Assembly (NCBI GenBank): GCA_030535605.1
Contig: JAUNRQ010000015.1
Coordinates: 1 to 44,867 of the forward strand
DNA length: 44,867 nt
Reading direction: 5' to 3'
DNA from: Pseudoxanthomonas suwonensis
GTDB taxonomy: Bacteria > Pseudomonadota > Gammaproteobacteria > Xanthomonadales > Xanthomonadaceae
Positions 17,312-26,616 of this stretch are shown here, one piece after another. Each line of letters starts with the position of its first letter. The first letter of the stretch is position 1. The position numbers and the translations under genes are program-made. The notes beneath the pieces are model-generated. The model was not told the origin of the DNA. It made no database searches and was given only the letters and a program-made list of their open reading frames with translations.

Positions 17312-18112
17312 TCAATGCCCGATGACGATGGATGCCGAGTTGCGTGTTCCACCCGGCGGGTTCGGCAGGAAGTCGAGCAGGAAGCGCGACTGGGGTTCGG
17401 CATTGCCGCCGGCACCCTGCTGGTGCCAGTCGGCGATCCGCAGGGGGCGTTCAGTGCCGGCTTCGTTGAGCGTGGCAGTGACGATGTAGCGGCCGATCGG
17501 GATGTCCTGGATCTGGTACGCGTCGACCCAGTAGTGGTCGTTCATGCGCAGGCGCAGGGGTTGGCCGCTGGAGCCATCGATCAGCGGGCCGTCGGGGGTG
17601 AAGGTCAGTTCGACCTGCCCGAGGTCGTCATGGAAACCGAAGGCGGTGCTCAACTGCACGAAGCCGCCGTAATAACCGTAACCAGCGCTGCCCGGCATGC
17701 GCCCTTCCAGTTTCCAGGTGAAGTCGCGCACGCCGCCGTTGCCGTCGAAGGTGTCGCTGCTGTCCGGCTGCAGTTCCAGCGTGTAGCGCCGGCCGTTGTA
17801 GTCACGGGTGATGGATGCCTGCGTGCTCCACACGCCAGGCGCCACCGGCACTCGGTAGTGGCCCTCGGCATTGCTGGTGCCGTGCAGGTAGCGGGCGTAC
17901 AACATGGCGTTTTCGACCAGGATTTCCGCACCGGCCAGGGGCTGGCCACGGGTATCCAGAACACGGCCGACGATATGGCCTGCCTCGGCCTTCGCCGGTG
18001 CTGCGACTTCACCGCGCTCTCCTGCCTGCGTTGCCGCGCCGACGAGGTTCGCGCCGGTGTCGCAGCCGCTCAGCACAAGCAGGAGGGCTGTCAGGAGGGT
18101 TGGGCGATTCAT
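17312..18112 (-). CDS. Putative lipoprotein with carboxypeptidase-regulatory-like domain (266 aa)
   Basis: The signal peptide MNRPTLLTALLLVLSGC puts the lipidated cysteine at 17. Residues ~46-115 (GHIVGRVLDTRGQPLAGAEILVENAMLY...GHYRVPVAPGVW) have the pattern of a carboxypeptidase-regulatory-like (transthyretin-type) beta domain, common in surface and periplasmic proteins. The remainder is rich in aromatic residues and glycine (GYGYYGGF) and looks beta-structured, but I cannot assign it. The end has FLLDFLPNPPGG. AGGA lies 8-11 nt before the ATG. It is the second gene of the four-gene exported-protein cluster, 83 nt after the upstream gene. It may bind a polysaccharide or another surface ligand, but nothing in the sequence proves that. 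Confidence 0.72.
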   Translation of the reverse strand: MNRPTLLTALLLVLSGCDTGANLVGAATQAGERGEVAAPAKAEAGHIVGRVLDTRGQPLAGAEILVENAMLYARYLHGTSNAEGHYRVPVAPGVWSTQASITRDYNGRRYTLELQPDSSDTFDGNGGVRDFTWKLEGRMPGSAGYGYYGGFVQLSTAFGFHDDLGQVELTFTPDGPLIDGSSGQPLRLRMNDHYWVDAYQIQDIPIGRYIVTATLNEAGTERPLRIADWHQQGAGGNAEPQSRFLLDFLPNPPGGTRNSASIVIGH

Positions 18113-18195
18113 GATGTGTCCTGCGGAAATCCGGATTGAAAGCGGGCAGTGCGATGCGAATGCGCTGCCCGCAGCGATGGTCTCGGGGGTCGGCC

Positions 18196-19371
18196 TCAGC
18201 GGCGGATCAGCCCGCGCAGCAGGCCGCGGGCGCTGTCGCGCACGCTGGGTCGAGCCGCGTCACCTGCCTGGCCGGCACTCATGCCCGGCATCAGCATCGC
18301 GGTGGATTTGTTGCGCACGGTCACCTTCCAGCCCGGCTGGCTGATGGTGCGTTCCTTGCCGTAGGCGATCATCTGCACCATTGGCGCGTTCTCGACACCG
18401 GCGAAGGCTTCCCGCGGGATGCGGCACTCGCGGGCCGTGGCAGGCATCAGCGTGCGGCGGGTGGTCCACTGTTCGACCAGCCGCGAGGGCAGGTAGGTCA
18501 TCAGTTCCTGCCCGGCGTAGCCGTCCTCGGAGCTGCTCCACATCACCATGGTTTCTCCGTCCATGGCGGTGGCGTGGGCGAAGTAGCCCAGGGCGTGGTC
18601 GACGCCCTCCCAGTGCAGTGCCAGACCGTCGGCCGGGGTGCCGTCCTGGCGCAGGGTCAGCTCCGGCATGAAGTCCTGATCGGCCCCCAGCTCGAAACGC
18701 ATCGATGCCGGCAGCGACTGGCCGGTCAGTGCGTGGTTGCCCACCAGCGACGCATTGCCAGCGACGCGGGCACGCGCGCCTGGGTTGGGCCACAGGGCGA
18801 AGCGCGGGCTGTTGGTTTCGGCGACGCCCGGCACCTGCCGCGGGGTCATCGATCGGCCGCTCTGCACCATCTTGCCGTCGCGGATGGTGACGGTGAACTC
18901 GGCCTGGTTGCCGGCGCGCAGCGTTTCGCCGCAACCCCAGAAGTAGCGTACGCGGAAGGTGCCATCGCCCGTGCCGACGGCCACGCCGTCGCCGACGCCA
19001 CCGTTGCCGGAGGCCTGCGTGCTGCGTTCCGGCGGCAGCAGGTCGATCGTCGGGCCGAGGCGCAGGCCCTGGGGGACTGCCTGTTGCGCGGGCGTGCCGG
19101 GGTGCGCGTGGTTGAGCAGCGCAATGTCGAGATGGCGGCCGGGCATGCCGGGATGGTGGGCCTGACCGTAGCTGTTGCCACCACCGGCCATCGCCCCGGC
19201 GAGGCGGCCGAGCGCGCCCATGCCGGGTGCGCCGGGCATGGCATGGGTGGCCACGTCGATGTGCAGTTCGGCCTGCAGGTCGTTGCGGCCCTGCTGGGCA
19301 GCGGCCGGGGCCGACAGGGCAACGAGGCCGGCAGTCAGCGCGGCCGGAAGGATGCGGTTGCGGATGTTCAT
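18196..19371 (-). CDS. Putative secreted/periplasmic protein of unknown function (391 aa)
   Basis: ATG 19371 has AGGAG upstream and begins a classical Sec signal peptide (MNIRNRILPAALTAGLVALS, cleaved after APAAAQ). The next ~60 residues are glycine-, methionine- and histidine-rich (MPGAPGMGALGRLAGAMAGG, then HHPGMPGRH), possibly flexible or metal-binding. A longer region follows with beta-type patterning, FWGCGETLRAGNQAEFTVTI and HWEGVDHALGYFAHATAMDG. The C-terminus ends in a methionine/arginine-rich tail. A longer in-frame start (19665) would read into the intergenic region and lose the signal peptide. It is the first gene of a four-gene minus-strand cluster. I do not recognise a family. 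Confidence 0.7.
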   Translation of the reverse strand: MNIRNRILPAALTAGLVALSAPAAAQQGRNDLQAELHIDVATHAMPGAPGMGALGRLAGAMAGGGNSYGQAHHPGMPGRHLDIALLNHAHPGTPAQQAVPQGLRLGPTIDLLPPERSTQASGNGGVGDGVAVGTGDGTFRVRYFWGCGETLRAGNQAEFTVTIRDGKMVQSGRSMTPRQVPGVAETNSPRFALWPNPGARARVAGNASLVGNHALTGQSLPASMRFELGADQDFMPELTLRQDGTPADGLALHWEGVDHALGYFAHATAMDGETMVMWSSSEDGYAGQELMTYLPSRLVEQWTTRRTLMPATARECRIPREAFAGVENAPMVQMIAYGKERTISQPGWKVTVRNKSTAMLMPGMSAGQAGDAARPSVRDSARGLLRGLIRR

Positions 19372-19549
19372 GGAGCGACTCCTGGTGCGGGACCGGCCTT
19401 CCGTCACGCCCGTGGGTGCGGGACGTTGCCGGGGCCGTACTCCAACCACGCAAACCGCGGCCGAAAACTGACAGGCGAGGGACACGTCGTCCGCGTCGCC
19501 CCGTCGTGTCGTCGTGGACATGCCGCCACTGCCGGTGGCGGCAGCCGGG

Positions 19550-21064
19550 TCAGCCGCGCATGTCGCCGGTTTCGACGAAGCGCTGGTGCCAGGACAGGGC
19601 TTCGGCCAGCAGGTGCGGCGTGTGCTTGCCGTAGCTGTCGCGGCTGGCGCGCTCGAAGTAGTCACGCAGCGCGTCGCGATAATCGGGGTGGGCGCAGCGT
19701 TCGATCACCAGTTGCGCGCGTTGCCGTGGCGCGAGTCCGCGCAGGTCGGCCAGGCCGTGTTCGGTGACGAGGATGGACACGTCGTGCTCGGTGTGGTCCA
19801 CGTGGCTGACCATGGGCACGATGCACGAGATCGCGCCGCCCTTGGCCACGCTGGGGGTCAGGAACACCGACAGGTAGCCATTGCGGGCGAAGTCGCCGCT
19901 GCCACCGATGCCGTTCTGGATGCGGCTGCCCATGATGTGGGTGGAATTGATGTTGCCGTACAGGTCGGCTTCGATCATGCCGTTCATGGCGATGCAGCCG
20001 AGCCGGCGCACCAGTTCCGGATGGTTGGAGATTTCCTGCGGGCGCATGACCACGCGCTCGCGATAGAAGTCGATGCGCTGCTTGAAGCGCAGGTTGGCGT
20101 CCGGCGACAGTGACAGCGCGGTGGCCGAGGCACTGCGCATGATGCCGGCGTCGATCAGCTCGAGCATGCCGTCCTGGATGACTTCGGTGAAGCCGGCCAG
20201 GTCGGTGAAACCGCTTTCGCCCAGACCGGCCAGCACCGCGTTGGCGATGTTGCCCACACCGGACTGCAGCGGCAGCAGGTTGGCCGGCAGGCGGCCCTGC
20301 CGGACCTCGTGCTTGAAGAAGTCGATCAGGTGGCCGGCGATGCGCTTGCTGTCCTCGTCGAGCGGCTTGAACGGGGTGTTTCGATCGGGGCTGTCGGTTT
20401 CCACCACCGCCACGATCTTGTCCGGGTCCACCTGCAGCCACGGCTCGCCGATGCGCTGCTCGGGACGGGTCAGCGGGATGGGCTGGCGGTGCGGCGGCAG
20501 GCGGGTGCCGTAGTAGATGTCGTGCATGCCGTCGAGGCCTTCCGGCTGCCAGGCATTGACCTCGAGGATGACCTTGTCGGCCAGGTCCAGCCAGGTCTTG
20601 TTGTTGCCGATGGACGTGGAAGGCACCAGTGCACCGTCCTCGCCGACGGCGGAGACTTCCACCACCGCGGTGTCGATCTTGCCGAAGAAGCCGAACCAGG
20701 CATGCTGGGCGACGTGGCTCAGGTGCATGTCGATGTAGTGCATGCGGCCGTCGTTGATGCGTTTGCGGGCTTCCGGGTCGGACTGGTAGGGCAAGCGCAG
20801 TTCGATGCCCTCGGCCTTGGCCAAGGCGCCGTCGAGCTCCGGTGCGGTCGAGGCGCCGGTCATCACCTTGATGCGGAAATCCTCGCCGGCGCGGTTGGCC
20901 GCCTCGATGCGTTCGGCGAGCGCGAACGGCACCGCCTTGGGGTAGCCGGAGCCGGTGAAGCCGCTCATGGCCACGCTGGTGCCGGGGGCGATCAGCGCGG
21001 CGGCGTCGGCGGCCGACATGCGGCGCGACAGCAGGCGGGTGTCGTGCATGCGCGAACGGGACAT
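19550..21064 (-). CDS. Succinyl-CoA:acetate CoA-transferase / acetyl-CoA hydrolase family (AarC-like)
   Basis: This 504-aa cytosolic enzyme should exchange CoA between succinyl-CoA and acetate (or act as an acetyl-CoA hydrolase). The catalytic glutamate that forms the CoA thioester lies in GFTEVIQDG at residue 294, the same number as in Acetobacter AarC. The CoA-binding loop NINSTHIMGSRIQNGIGG and the early motif SGFTGSGYPKAVPFALAERI are present. Length equals the family norm. Start ATG 21064 has GGAG a few bases upstream, and a GATAAT hexamer (21096-21091) may be its -10. It is separate from the exported-protein cluster (178-nt gap). Exact acyl-CoA preference cannot be read from the sequence. 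Confidence 0.92.
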   Translation of the reverse strand: MSRSRMHDTRLLSRRMSAADAAALIAPGTSVAMSGFTGSGYPKAVPFALAERIEAANRAGEDFRIKVMTGASTAPELDGALAKAEGIELRLPYQSDPEARKRINDGRMHYIDMHLSHVAQHAWFGFFGKIDTAVVEVSAVGEDGALVPSTSIGNNKTWLDLADKVILEVNAWQPEGLDGMHDIYYGTRLPPHRQPIPLTRPEQRIGEPWLQVDPDKIVAVVETDSPDRNTPFKPLDEDSKRIAGHLIDFFKHEVRQGRLPANLLPLQSGVGNIANAVLAGLGESGFTDLAGFTEVIQDGMLELIDAGIMRSASATALSLSPDANLRFKQRIDFYRERVVMRPQEISNHPELVRRLGCIAMNGMIEADLYGNINSTHIMGSRIQNGIGGSGDFARNGYLSVFLTPSVAKGGAISCIVPMVSHVDHTEHDVSILVTEHGLADLRGLAPRQRAQLVIERCAHPDYRDALRDYFERASRDSYGKHTPHLLAEALSWHQRFVETGDMRG

Positions 21065-21164
21065 GGCGGCTCCAGGGAGGGGGGCCTGCCATTATCGGAA
21101 ATGTCGCGCGGGTCCACCCTGATCCGACGCAAGGGTGCCTGTGCGGAAGGTGCCGTGGCCGCGC

Positions 21165-23975
21165 TCAGGGCGGTGTGCTTTCGCCGACGGCCGGTGGCGT
21201 TGCCAGGCCGCTTGCCTGGATGGCGTGGCGGATGGCCGAGCGGGCCGTGTCGATTTCGGCCGCTTCCGGGGATGCCATGCGCCGCCGACGGTCGAGGGTG
21301 CAGTGCAGGCCGGCGTCCAGCAGCGTGGCGTGGGCCTGGAGCAGCGGCGGTGCGTGCAGCAGGCCGGCGACGTGCAGCGCGTCCAGCAGGCCCGGGGTAT
21401 CGCGCGGGACCAGCAGCGCCGGATGCCGGTGGGCGTTCAGCAGCACCCGTGCCTGCAGCAGGAATTCCAGATCCACCAGCCCACCACGTCCCTGCTTGAG
21501 GTCGAAGTGCGTGGCATCGCTGCGGTCCAGCTCGGCACGCATGCGTTGCCGCATGGTGGTGATGTCCGCCTGCAGGCGCGCGGGCTCGGGTTCGCGCGAC
21601 AACACCTGGGCGCGGAGGGAGTCGAAGGCATCCAGCAGGCCGGGGTCACCGGCGATCGCCCGGGCGCGCACCAGTGCCTGATGCTCCCAGGTCCAGGCAC
21701 GCTGACGCTGGTAGTCGGCAAAGCTGTCCAGGGTCGAGACCAGCAGCCCCTTGGCGCCGTCCGGCCGCAGGCGCACGTCGACTTCGTACAGTTTGCCGGC
21801 GGCGGTGACGCTGCCGAGGAAGGCAACGAGCTTTTGCGCCAGCCGCGCGAACCAGCGGCTGGCTTCCAGCGGCCGCGCACCGTCGGACGACGCGTCGGCG
21901 GGTGCTTCGTACAGGAACACCAGGTCCAGGTCTGAACCGAAGCCCAGCTCCTCGCCCCCCAGGCTGCCATAGCCGAGCACCGCAAAGCGCGCCTCGGCAA
22001 TGCTGCCGTGGGCACGTCGCATTTCTGCCAGGGCCAGGCGCAGCACGATGGCGACCACGGCATCGGCCAGCCACGCCAACTGCCGGGCGCTGGCCTGGGC
22101 CGGCTGGCGGTCGTCCAGCACCGCCAGGCCGATGCGGAAACTCAGCGCGTGGCGTTTCTCGTTGAGCGCGTTCAGCGCTGCCTCGGGGTCGTCGTCCAGA
22201 CCGGCGACCGCAGCCTCGCACGCGTCAAGAAGGCTCTCCGGATCGGCCAGCACCGCGAGGCTGCGGGTATCCAGCAGTTCGTCCAGCAACAGCGGGTGAT
22301 TGGCGATGCGCTCGGCCAGCAGCCCGCTGCGCGACATCGCATCGACCAGGCGCGTCAGTGCGTCGGGCTGTTCGTCCAGCAGTGCCAGATAGCTGGCGCG
22401 ACGCAGGATGTTGTGCAGCAATGCCAGCAGCCGGCGCAGGGCTGCATCGGGCTGCTGGCTGGCGGCGGCGGCCTGCAGCAGCGCCGGCATCACCCGTTGC
22501 AGCCGGGCGTTGGCGGCGTCGGACAGGTCGCGCACGCCGGGGCTGCGGGCGAAATCGCGCAACTGGCCATCCAGTGCGGCGGCGTCGCCAAATCCCACCT
22601 CCAGCAGGGTTTGCAGGTGGCCGCCGTCGGGCAGGGCGCGCCAATAGCTTTCCAGCGTGCCGGGTACCGGCTGGTGCTGGCGCGGTGCCAGCAGGGCGGT
22701 GAACTCGGCGCTGATGCGCTCACGGTGCGGCCCCAGTTCGGCCAGCAGGCTGTCCCAATGGGGGTGGCCCAGGCCGTGGGCGATGCGCTGCCTGTCCCGT
22801 GGGTCTTCCGGCAGCGCATGCACCTGGGCATCGCGCAGCATCTGCAGGCGGTTTTCCAGCCGGCGCAGGTACAGATAGCTCTCGGCCAGCGCCGCGCCGA
22901 CGTCGGCATCGACGTGGCCAGCGGCCACCAGCGCCTGCAGGGCCGGCAGCAAGCGCCGTTCACGCAGCGCAGGCTCGCGACCGCCACGGATCAGCTGCAG
23001 CGCCTGCACGAAGAATTCGACCTCGCGGATGCCGCCCGGCCCGCGCTTGATGTCGTCGGCCAGTTCGCGCCTGGCGACCTCGGCGACGATGCTCGCCTTC
23101 ATCCGCCGCAGCCCTTCCAGCGCGCCGTAGTCCAGGTAGCGCCGGTAGACGAACGGCCGCAGGGTTCGCAGGAAGGCCTTGCCGGCCTCGATGTCGCCGG
23201 CCACCGGTCGTGCCTTCTGCCAGGCGTAACGTTCCCAGTCGCGTCCCTCGTTCTGGAAATACTGCTCCAGTGCGGCAAACGACCAGGCCACCCGACCGGC
23301 GCCGCCGAAGGGCCGCAGGCGCAGGTCGACGCGGTGGCAGAAGCCGTCCACCGTGGTTTCGTCCAGCAGCTTCGCCAGTTGCTGGCCGAGTCGGGCGTAA
23401 TAGGCTTCCGCCGGCAAGGGCCGCGGGCCATCGCTGTCGCCGGCATGGGCGTAGGCGTAGACAAGGTCGACGTCGGAGGAGAAATTCAGCGCGCCGCCGC
23501 CCAGCTTGCCCAGCGCGAACACCACCAGCGGTGCCGGTCGTCCTTCCGGGTCGCGAATGTGGCCGTGGCGTTCGGCGAACTGCTGCTGCAGGGCGTCCAG
23601 CGCCCGTTGCAGGCAGTGGTCGGCCAGCAACGTGCTGCCATGCAGCGTGTCTTCGACCGCATCCAGCCCGGCGATGTCGCGCCACACGAGGCGGGCGGAG
23701 CCGGCGTTGCGGTAATGGCGCAACAGCCGTGGCCAGTCGCCAGGGTGTGCGGGATCCAGCTGTGGCGGGGGCGGTGCCGCGTGCCCGCCGTCCTGCAGCA
23801 GGGTCTCCAGCACCGCCGGCTGGCGATGCAGGACGTCGATGGCGAAGTCGCTGGCAATGGCGATGCGGCCGGCCAGATCCGCCTGCTCCGGCGACAGCAT
23901 GACGCCGTCACCCTGCAGGCGTTGCACGGCGCGCTCGCGCAGCAGGGTCAGGGCAGGGTCGACGGGCAGCTCCAC
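21165..23975 (-). CDS. glnE: Bifunctional glutamine synthetase adenylyltransferase/deadenylase GlnE
   Basis: GlnE adenylylates or deadenylylates glutamine synthetase in response to PII and glutamine. Two nucleotidyltransferase domains are visible. The N-terminal removase has [20 protein letters not shown] (Asp168, Asp170) and the C-terminal transferase has [20 protein letters not shown] (Asp682, Asp684). I choose GTG 23975, giving 936 aa. The longer frame to ATG 24050 begins inside the terminator hairpin of the upstream gene and adds unconserved residues. No ribosome site precedes this GTG, but CACAAT sits 6 nt upstream (23987-23982), consistent with a leaderless mRNA. Both active sites are intact. 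Confidence 0.94.
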   Translation of the reverse strand: MELPVDPALTLLRERAVQRLQGDGVMLSPEQADLAGRIAIASDFAIDVLHRQPAVLETLLQDGGHAAPPPPQLDPAHPGDWPRLLRHYRNAGSARLVWRDIAGLDAVEDTLHGSTLLADHCLQRALDALQQQFAERHGHIRDPEGRPAPLVVFALGKLGGGALNFSSDVDLVYAYAHAGDSDGPRPLPAEAYYARLGQQLAKLLDETTVDGFCHRVDLRLRPFGGAGRVAWSFAALEQYFQNEGRDWERYAWQKARPVAGDIEAGKAFLRTLRPFVYRRYLDYGALEGLRRMKASIVAEVARRELADDIKRGPGGIREVEFFVQALQLIRGGREPALRERRLLPALQALVAAGHVDADVGAALAESYLYLRRLENRLQMLRDAQVHALPEDPRDRQRIAHGLGHPHWDSLLAELGPHRERISAEFTALLAPRQHQPVPGTLESYWRALPDGGHLQTLLEVGFGDAAALDGQLRDFARSPGVRDLSDAANARLQRVMPALLQAAAASQQPDAALRRLLALLHNILRRASYLALLDEQPDALTRLVDAMSRSGLLAERIANHPLLLDELLDTRSLAVLADPESLLDACEAAVAGLDDDPEAALNALNEKRHALSFRIGLAVLDDRQPAQASARQLAWLADAVVAIVLRLALAEMRRAHGSIAEARFAVLGYGSLGGEELGFGSDLDLVFLYEAPADASSDGARPLEASRWFARLAQKLVAFLGSVTAAGKLYEVDVRLRPDGAKGLLVSTLDSFADYQRQRAWTWEHQALVRARAIAGDPGLLDAFDSLRAQVLSREPEPARLQADITTMRQRMRAELDRSDATHFDLKQGRGGLVDLEFLLQARVLLNAHRHPALLVPRDTPGLLDALHVAGLLHAPPLLQAHATLLDAGLHCTLDRRRRMASPEAAEIDTARSAIRHAIQASGLATPPAVGESTPP

Positions 23976-24020
23976 CGCGGCATTGTGGCATCGGCCCCGC
24001 GCGGCCGGAGCGCCGCCATC

Positions 24021-24053
24021 AAAAAAACCCGTGGCAGCTTGCGCTGCCACGGG
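24021..24053 (-). terminator. Rho-independent terminator of the ELM1-family gene
   Basis: A perfect 11-bp stem CCCGTGGCAGC (24028-24038 with 24043-24053) and a 4-nt loop is followed on the minus strand by seven T (24027-24021). It lies 95 nt past the stop of the gene at 24149 and separates it from glnE. Confidence 0.93.
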
Positions 24054-24148
24054 CTTGCTCCCTCCCCCACGTCGGGATGCGGCTCGATTGTGAAAGAGTC
24101 GTTATGGGGATGCACGCTGCACTGCAAAAACAATACCTTGCAGTTCAT

Positions 24149-25147
24149 TTACGTGCCGATGTCCTGCACGGGCAGGCCGAGGCGCTCGCGGAGCAGGGCG
24201 GCGATGCGGGCGGTTTCACGCAGCGGCACGATCCCCTCGCCGCTCTCGCCGAGTTCGAGAGCGCCATCGAAGGCGTGCAGGCGGCCGCTGTCGATCAGGT
24301 GCGCCAGCAGGCGCGAGGGTCGTCCGCGCATGGCACGCGGCGCCAGCACCTGGACAGGCACCCGGGTGGCGGCGGCTTCGCTGAGCATGTTGACCGAGTC
24401 CGGCGTGCAGACGATGTGCTGCGCGCACGCCAGCAGCCCGGGGTACGGATTGGGGCCGTCGCCGTCGCCGCGCCAGAACAGGCCGGGCACGCCGGCACGC
24501 GCCCGGTACAGCGCCGCCACCCACGCCGGGGGCGTGCGCCGGGATGCCGTCGCCAGCAGGCTGCCGCCGGCCTCGCGCACGCGCTCGCCGAGGCATTGGA
24601 ACCAGCCGGTCACCGCATCCTCGTCGCGCAGGTGGGCGCTGGAGCCACCCAGCAGCAGGGCAACCCGCGGTGACGGCAGTTCCAGCAATGCGGAAAATGC
24701 GCTGCGGGCCTCGGCCAGCCAGCGGTCGTCGACCGGGTTCAGGCTGCCGTGCACCTGCAGCACGTTGCTGCCGTGCAGGCCGTCGTGGAACGGGGCGATG
24801 ACCGCGTCCCAGTGGCGCGTGGCGATGCGTGGATCGAGGATCTGGACCGCGCGGGCACCCTGCAGGCGCAGCAGCCGGGTGGCCAGTGCGCCCTGCCGGC
24901 CGCAGCCGATGGCCAGTGCCGGCGGGGCCTGCAGCGCGCTGGCGAACGCCGTGCCGAAGGCGTTGCGGGCGGCGCCCGGCCATCGCCGCGGTGCCAGTCG
25001 TCGGGCGGTGGGCGAGGGCGCCAGGGTCCATTCCCGGTCCACCTCGCATGGCAGCGCCGCCGCCAGTGCCCGCGCCTGGCGCAGGTTGCCGGCATGGCCA
25101 TCGGTCAGCAGCCAGGTGCCATCGGATCGTTGCAGGGATCGTTGCAT
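24149..25147 (-). CDS. ELM1/GtrOC1-family (DUF1022-like) glycosyltransferase-fold protein
   Basis: This 332-aa protein starts MQRSLQRSDGTWLLTDGHAGN. The motif WLLTDGHAGN, a central GCGRQGALATRLLRL, and VCTPDSVNMLSEAAATRVPV near the C-terminus are the pattern of the bacterial relatives of plant mitochondrial fission protein ELM1, which have a GT-B glycosyltransferase-like fold. Bacterial members often sit near lipopolysaccharide genes, but their reaction is not established to my knowledge. A longer frame (to 25318) overlaps the divergent nitroreductase gene and is rejected. A terminator follows the gene. Its start faces the nitroreductase start across 115 bp. Confidence 0.8.
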   Translation of the reverse strand: MQRSLQRSDGTWLLTDGHAGNLRQARALAAALPCEVDREWTLAPSPTARRLAPRRWPGAARNAFGTAFASALQAPPALAIGCGRQGALATRLLRLQGARAVQILDPRIATRHWDAVIAPFHDGLHGSNVLQVHGSLNPVDDRWLAEARSAFSALLELPSPRVALLLGGSSAHLRDEDAVTGWFQCLGERVREAGGSLLATASRRTPPAWVAALYRARAGVPGLFWRGDGDGPNPYPGLLACAQHIVCTPDSVNMLSEAAATRVPVQVLAPRAMRGRPSRLLAHLIDSGRLHAFDGALELGESGEGIVPLRETARIAALLRERLGLPVQDIGT

Positions 25148-25178
25148 GGATGGGTCGGTGCGTTGCGCGTGAACGGGT

Positions 25179-25206
25179 TTGGCGCGGCCAAAGGGCACTC
25201 TACACT
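25179..25206 (+). promoter_or_regulatory. Candidate sigma-70 promoter for the nitroreductase gene
   Basis: TTGGCG (25179-25184) and TACACT (25201-25206) are separated by 16 nt, each matching the consensus at four of six positions. This places the start of the message about 50 nt ahead of ATG 25263. Confidence 0.4.
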
Positions 25207-25262
25207 TCTCCCATCGCCGCAAACGACGGCAACCATCCCCGTTTTTCGCAAGGAGTCGTTCC

Positions 25263-25850
25263 ATGTCCGAAACTCTGACCGCCGACGCGCTTGACCGGCT
25301 GTTCCGCACCGCGCGCACCTACAACGCGTTCTCCGGCGAGATTCCGGAACAGACCCTGCGCCAGCTGTACGACCTGGTGAAGTTCGGCCCGACCGCCGCC
25401 AACACCTGCCCGGCCCGCTTCGTGTTCGTGACCTCGCCGGAAGCCAAGGCCCGTCTGGTGCCGCTGATGGACGAAGGCAACCGCGCCAAGACCGCGTCGG
25501 CCCCGGCCACCGTGATCATCGGCTACGACCAGGACTTCCACGAGAAGCTGCCGGTGCTGTTCCCGCATACCGATGCCAAGGCGTGGTTCGACGGCCCGCG
25601 CGAAGCTCGCCACGAGCCGGCGTTCCGCAATGGCAGCCTGCAGGCGGCCTACCTGATCCTCGCCGCGCGCGCGCTGGGTCTGGATACCGGCCCGATGTCC
25701 GGCTTCGACGCCGACGGCGTGGACCGCGAGTTCTTCGCCGGTACCGCCATCCGCACCAACATCATCGTCAACCTCGGCAAGGGCGACCCTGCCAGCATCT
25801 TCCCGCGCAGCCCGCGCCTGTCGTTCGACGAAGCCGCCCGCATCGTCTGA
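25263..25850 (+). CDS. RutE/HadB-type nitroreductase (malonic semialdehyde reductase family)
   Basis: This 195-aa flavin enzyme begins [20 protein letters not shown]. The FMN-binding start [13 protein letters not shown], the segment [16 protein letters not shown] and the end [17 protein letters not shown] match the RutE branch of nitroreductases. That branch reduces malonic semialdehyde in pyrimidine breakdown and related substrates. Start ATG 25263 is preceded by AAGGAG (25250-25255). No other rut genes are next to it, so its role here may be a stand-alone NAD(P)H-dependent reductase. Length equals the family norm (~196 aa). Confidence 0.88.
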   Translation: MSETLTADALDRLFRTARTYNAFSGEIPEQTLRQLYDLVKFGPTAANTCPARFVFVTSPEAKARLVPLMDEGNRAKTASAPATVIIGYDQDFHEKLPVLFPHTDAKAWFDGPREARHEPAFRNGSLQAAYLILAARALGLDTGPMSGFDADGVDREFFAGTAIRTNIIVNLGKGDPASIFPRSPRLSFDEAARIV

Positions 25851-25893
25851 CCCCCTGCCACTCGTACTCTCCCCACCGTTCAAGGAGCCTCCC

Positions 25894-26616
25894 ATGACCT
25901 CATCCATTGCCACCCGCCTGTTGCCGCTGGCCCTTGCCGTCTCGCTCGCCGCCTGCGCGCAGGGCGACGCCCCGGTGGTCGATGCCGCCAGCCAGGCACC
26001 GGCCACCACCGAAACGGTCGCCGCCGACACCGCGCCGGCCGCCCGGCCGGCTGCCGAGCCGATCACCCTGCAGTCCGGCACCTACGTGATGGACCCGAGC
26101 CACACCATCGTGCTGGCGCAGTGGAACCACCTGGGCTTCTCCAACCCCAGCGCCAACTTCGCCGATGCCAACGGCAGCATCGTGATCGATGCCGAGGACA
26201 TGTCGCGTTCGTCGGTGCAGGTCAGCTTCCCGCTGGACAGCGCCATACGCAGCTTCAGCGCCGATTTCGACGCGCACCTGCGCAATGCCGACTTCTTCGA
26301 TGTCGGTCGTTTCCCCGAGGCGCGCTTTGCCAGCACCGCGGTCGAATCGCTGGGTGGCAACAAGTACAAGGTCACCGGTGATCTGACGATCAAGGACAAC
26401 ACCGCGCCAGTGGTGCTGGACGTGACCCTCAACGGCAGCGGCCCGCACCCGATGACTCAGGCGCAATCCATCGGCTTCGATGCCACCGCGCGCATCCTGC
26501 GCAGCGACTTCGGCGTGGGCATGGTGGCGCCGATGGTCAGCGACGAGGTCGATCTGCGCATCACCACCGAGGCGTCGGTGCAGGGCGAAGCCCCGGCCAC
26601 CGACGAGGCGTCGTGA
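25894..26616 (+). CDS. YceI-family lipoprotein
   Basis: A lipoprotein signal ends LAVSLAAC (Cys21), followed by an alanine/threonine-rich linker. The YceI domain starts at about residue 60 (YVMDPSHTIVLAQWNHLGFS) and ends near 230. YceI is a lipocalin-like barrel that binds isoprenoid chains in the periplasm. The hallmark stretch YVMDPSHTIVLAQWNHLG and the block HLRNADFFDVGRFPEARFAS are both clear. Start ATG 25894 has AAGGAG 9-14 nt upstream. Its stop overlaps the GTG start of the pirin gene (GTGA). The pairing of YceI with pirin suggests a stress or redox function, but that is inference. Confidence 0.93.
   Translation: MTSSIATRLLPLALAVSLAACAQGDAPVVDAASQAPATTETVAADTAPAARPAAEPITLQSGTYVMDPSHTIVLAQWNHLGFSNPSANFADANGSIVIDAEDMSRSSVQVSFPLDSAIRSFSADFDAHLRNADFFDVGRFPEARFASTAVESLGGNKYKVTGDLTIKDNTAPVVLDVTLNGSGPHPMTQAQSIGFDATARILRSDFGVGMVAPMVSDEVDLRITTEASVQGEAPATDEAS

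Noticed and set aside
22008..25172. 1054-aa frame on the plus strand opposite glnE
   Set aside because: It is the mirror of glnE and the ELM1-family gene. Its low-complexity glutamine/alanine/arginine composition shows it is a shadow.
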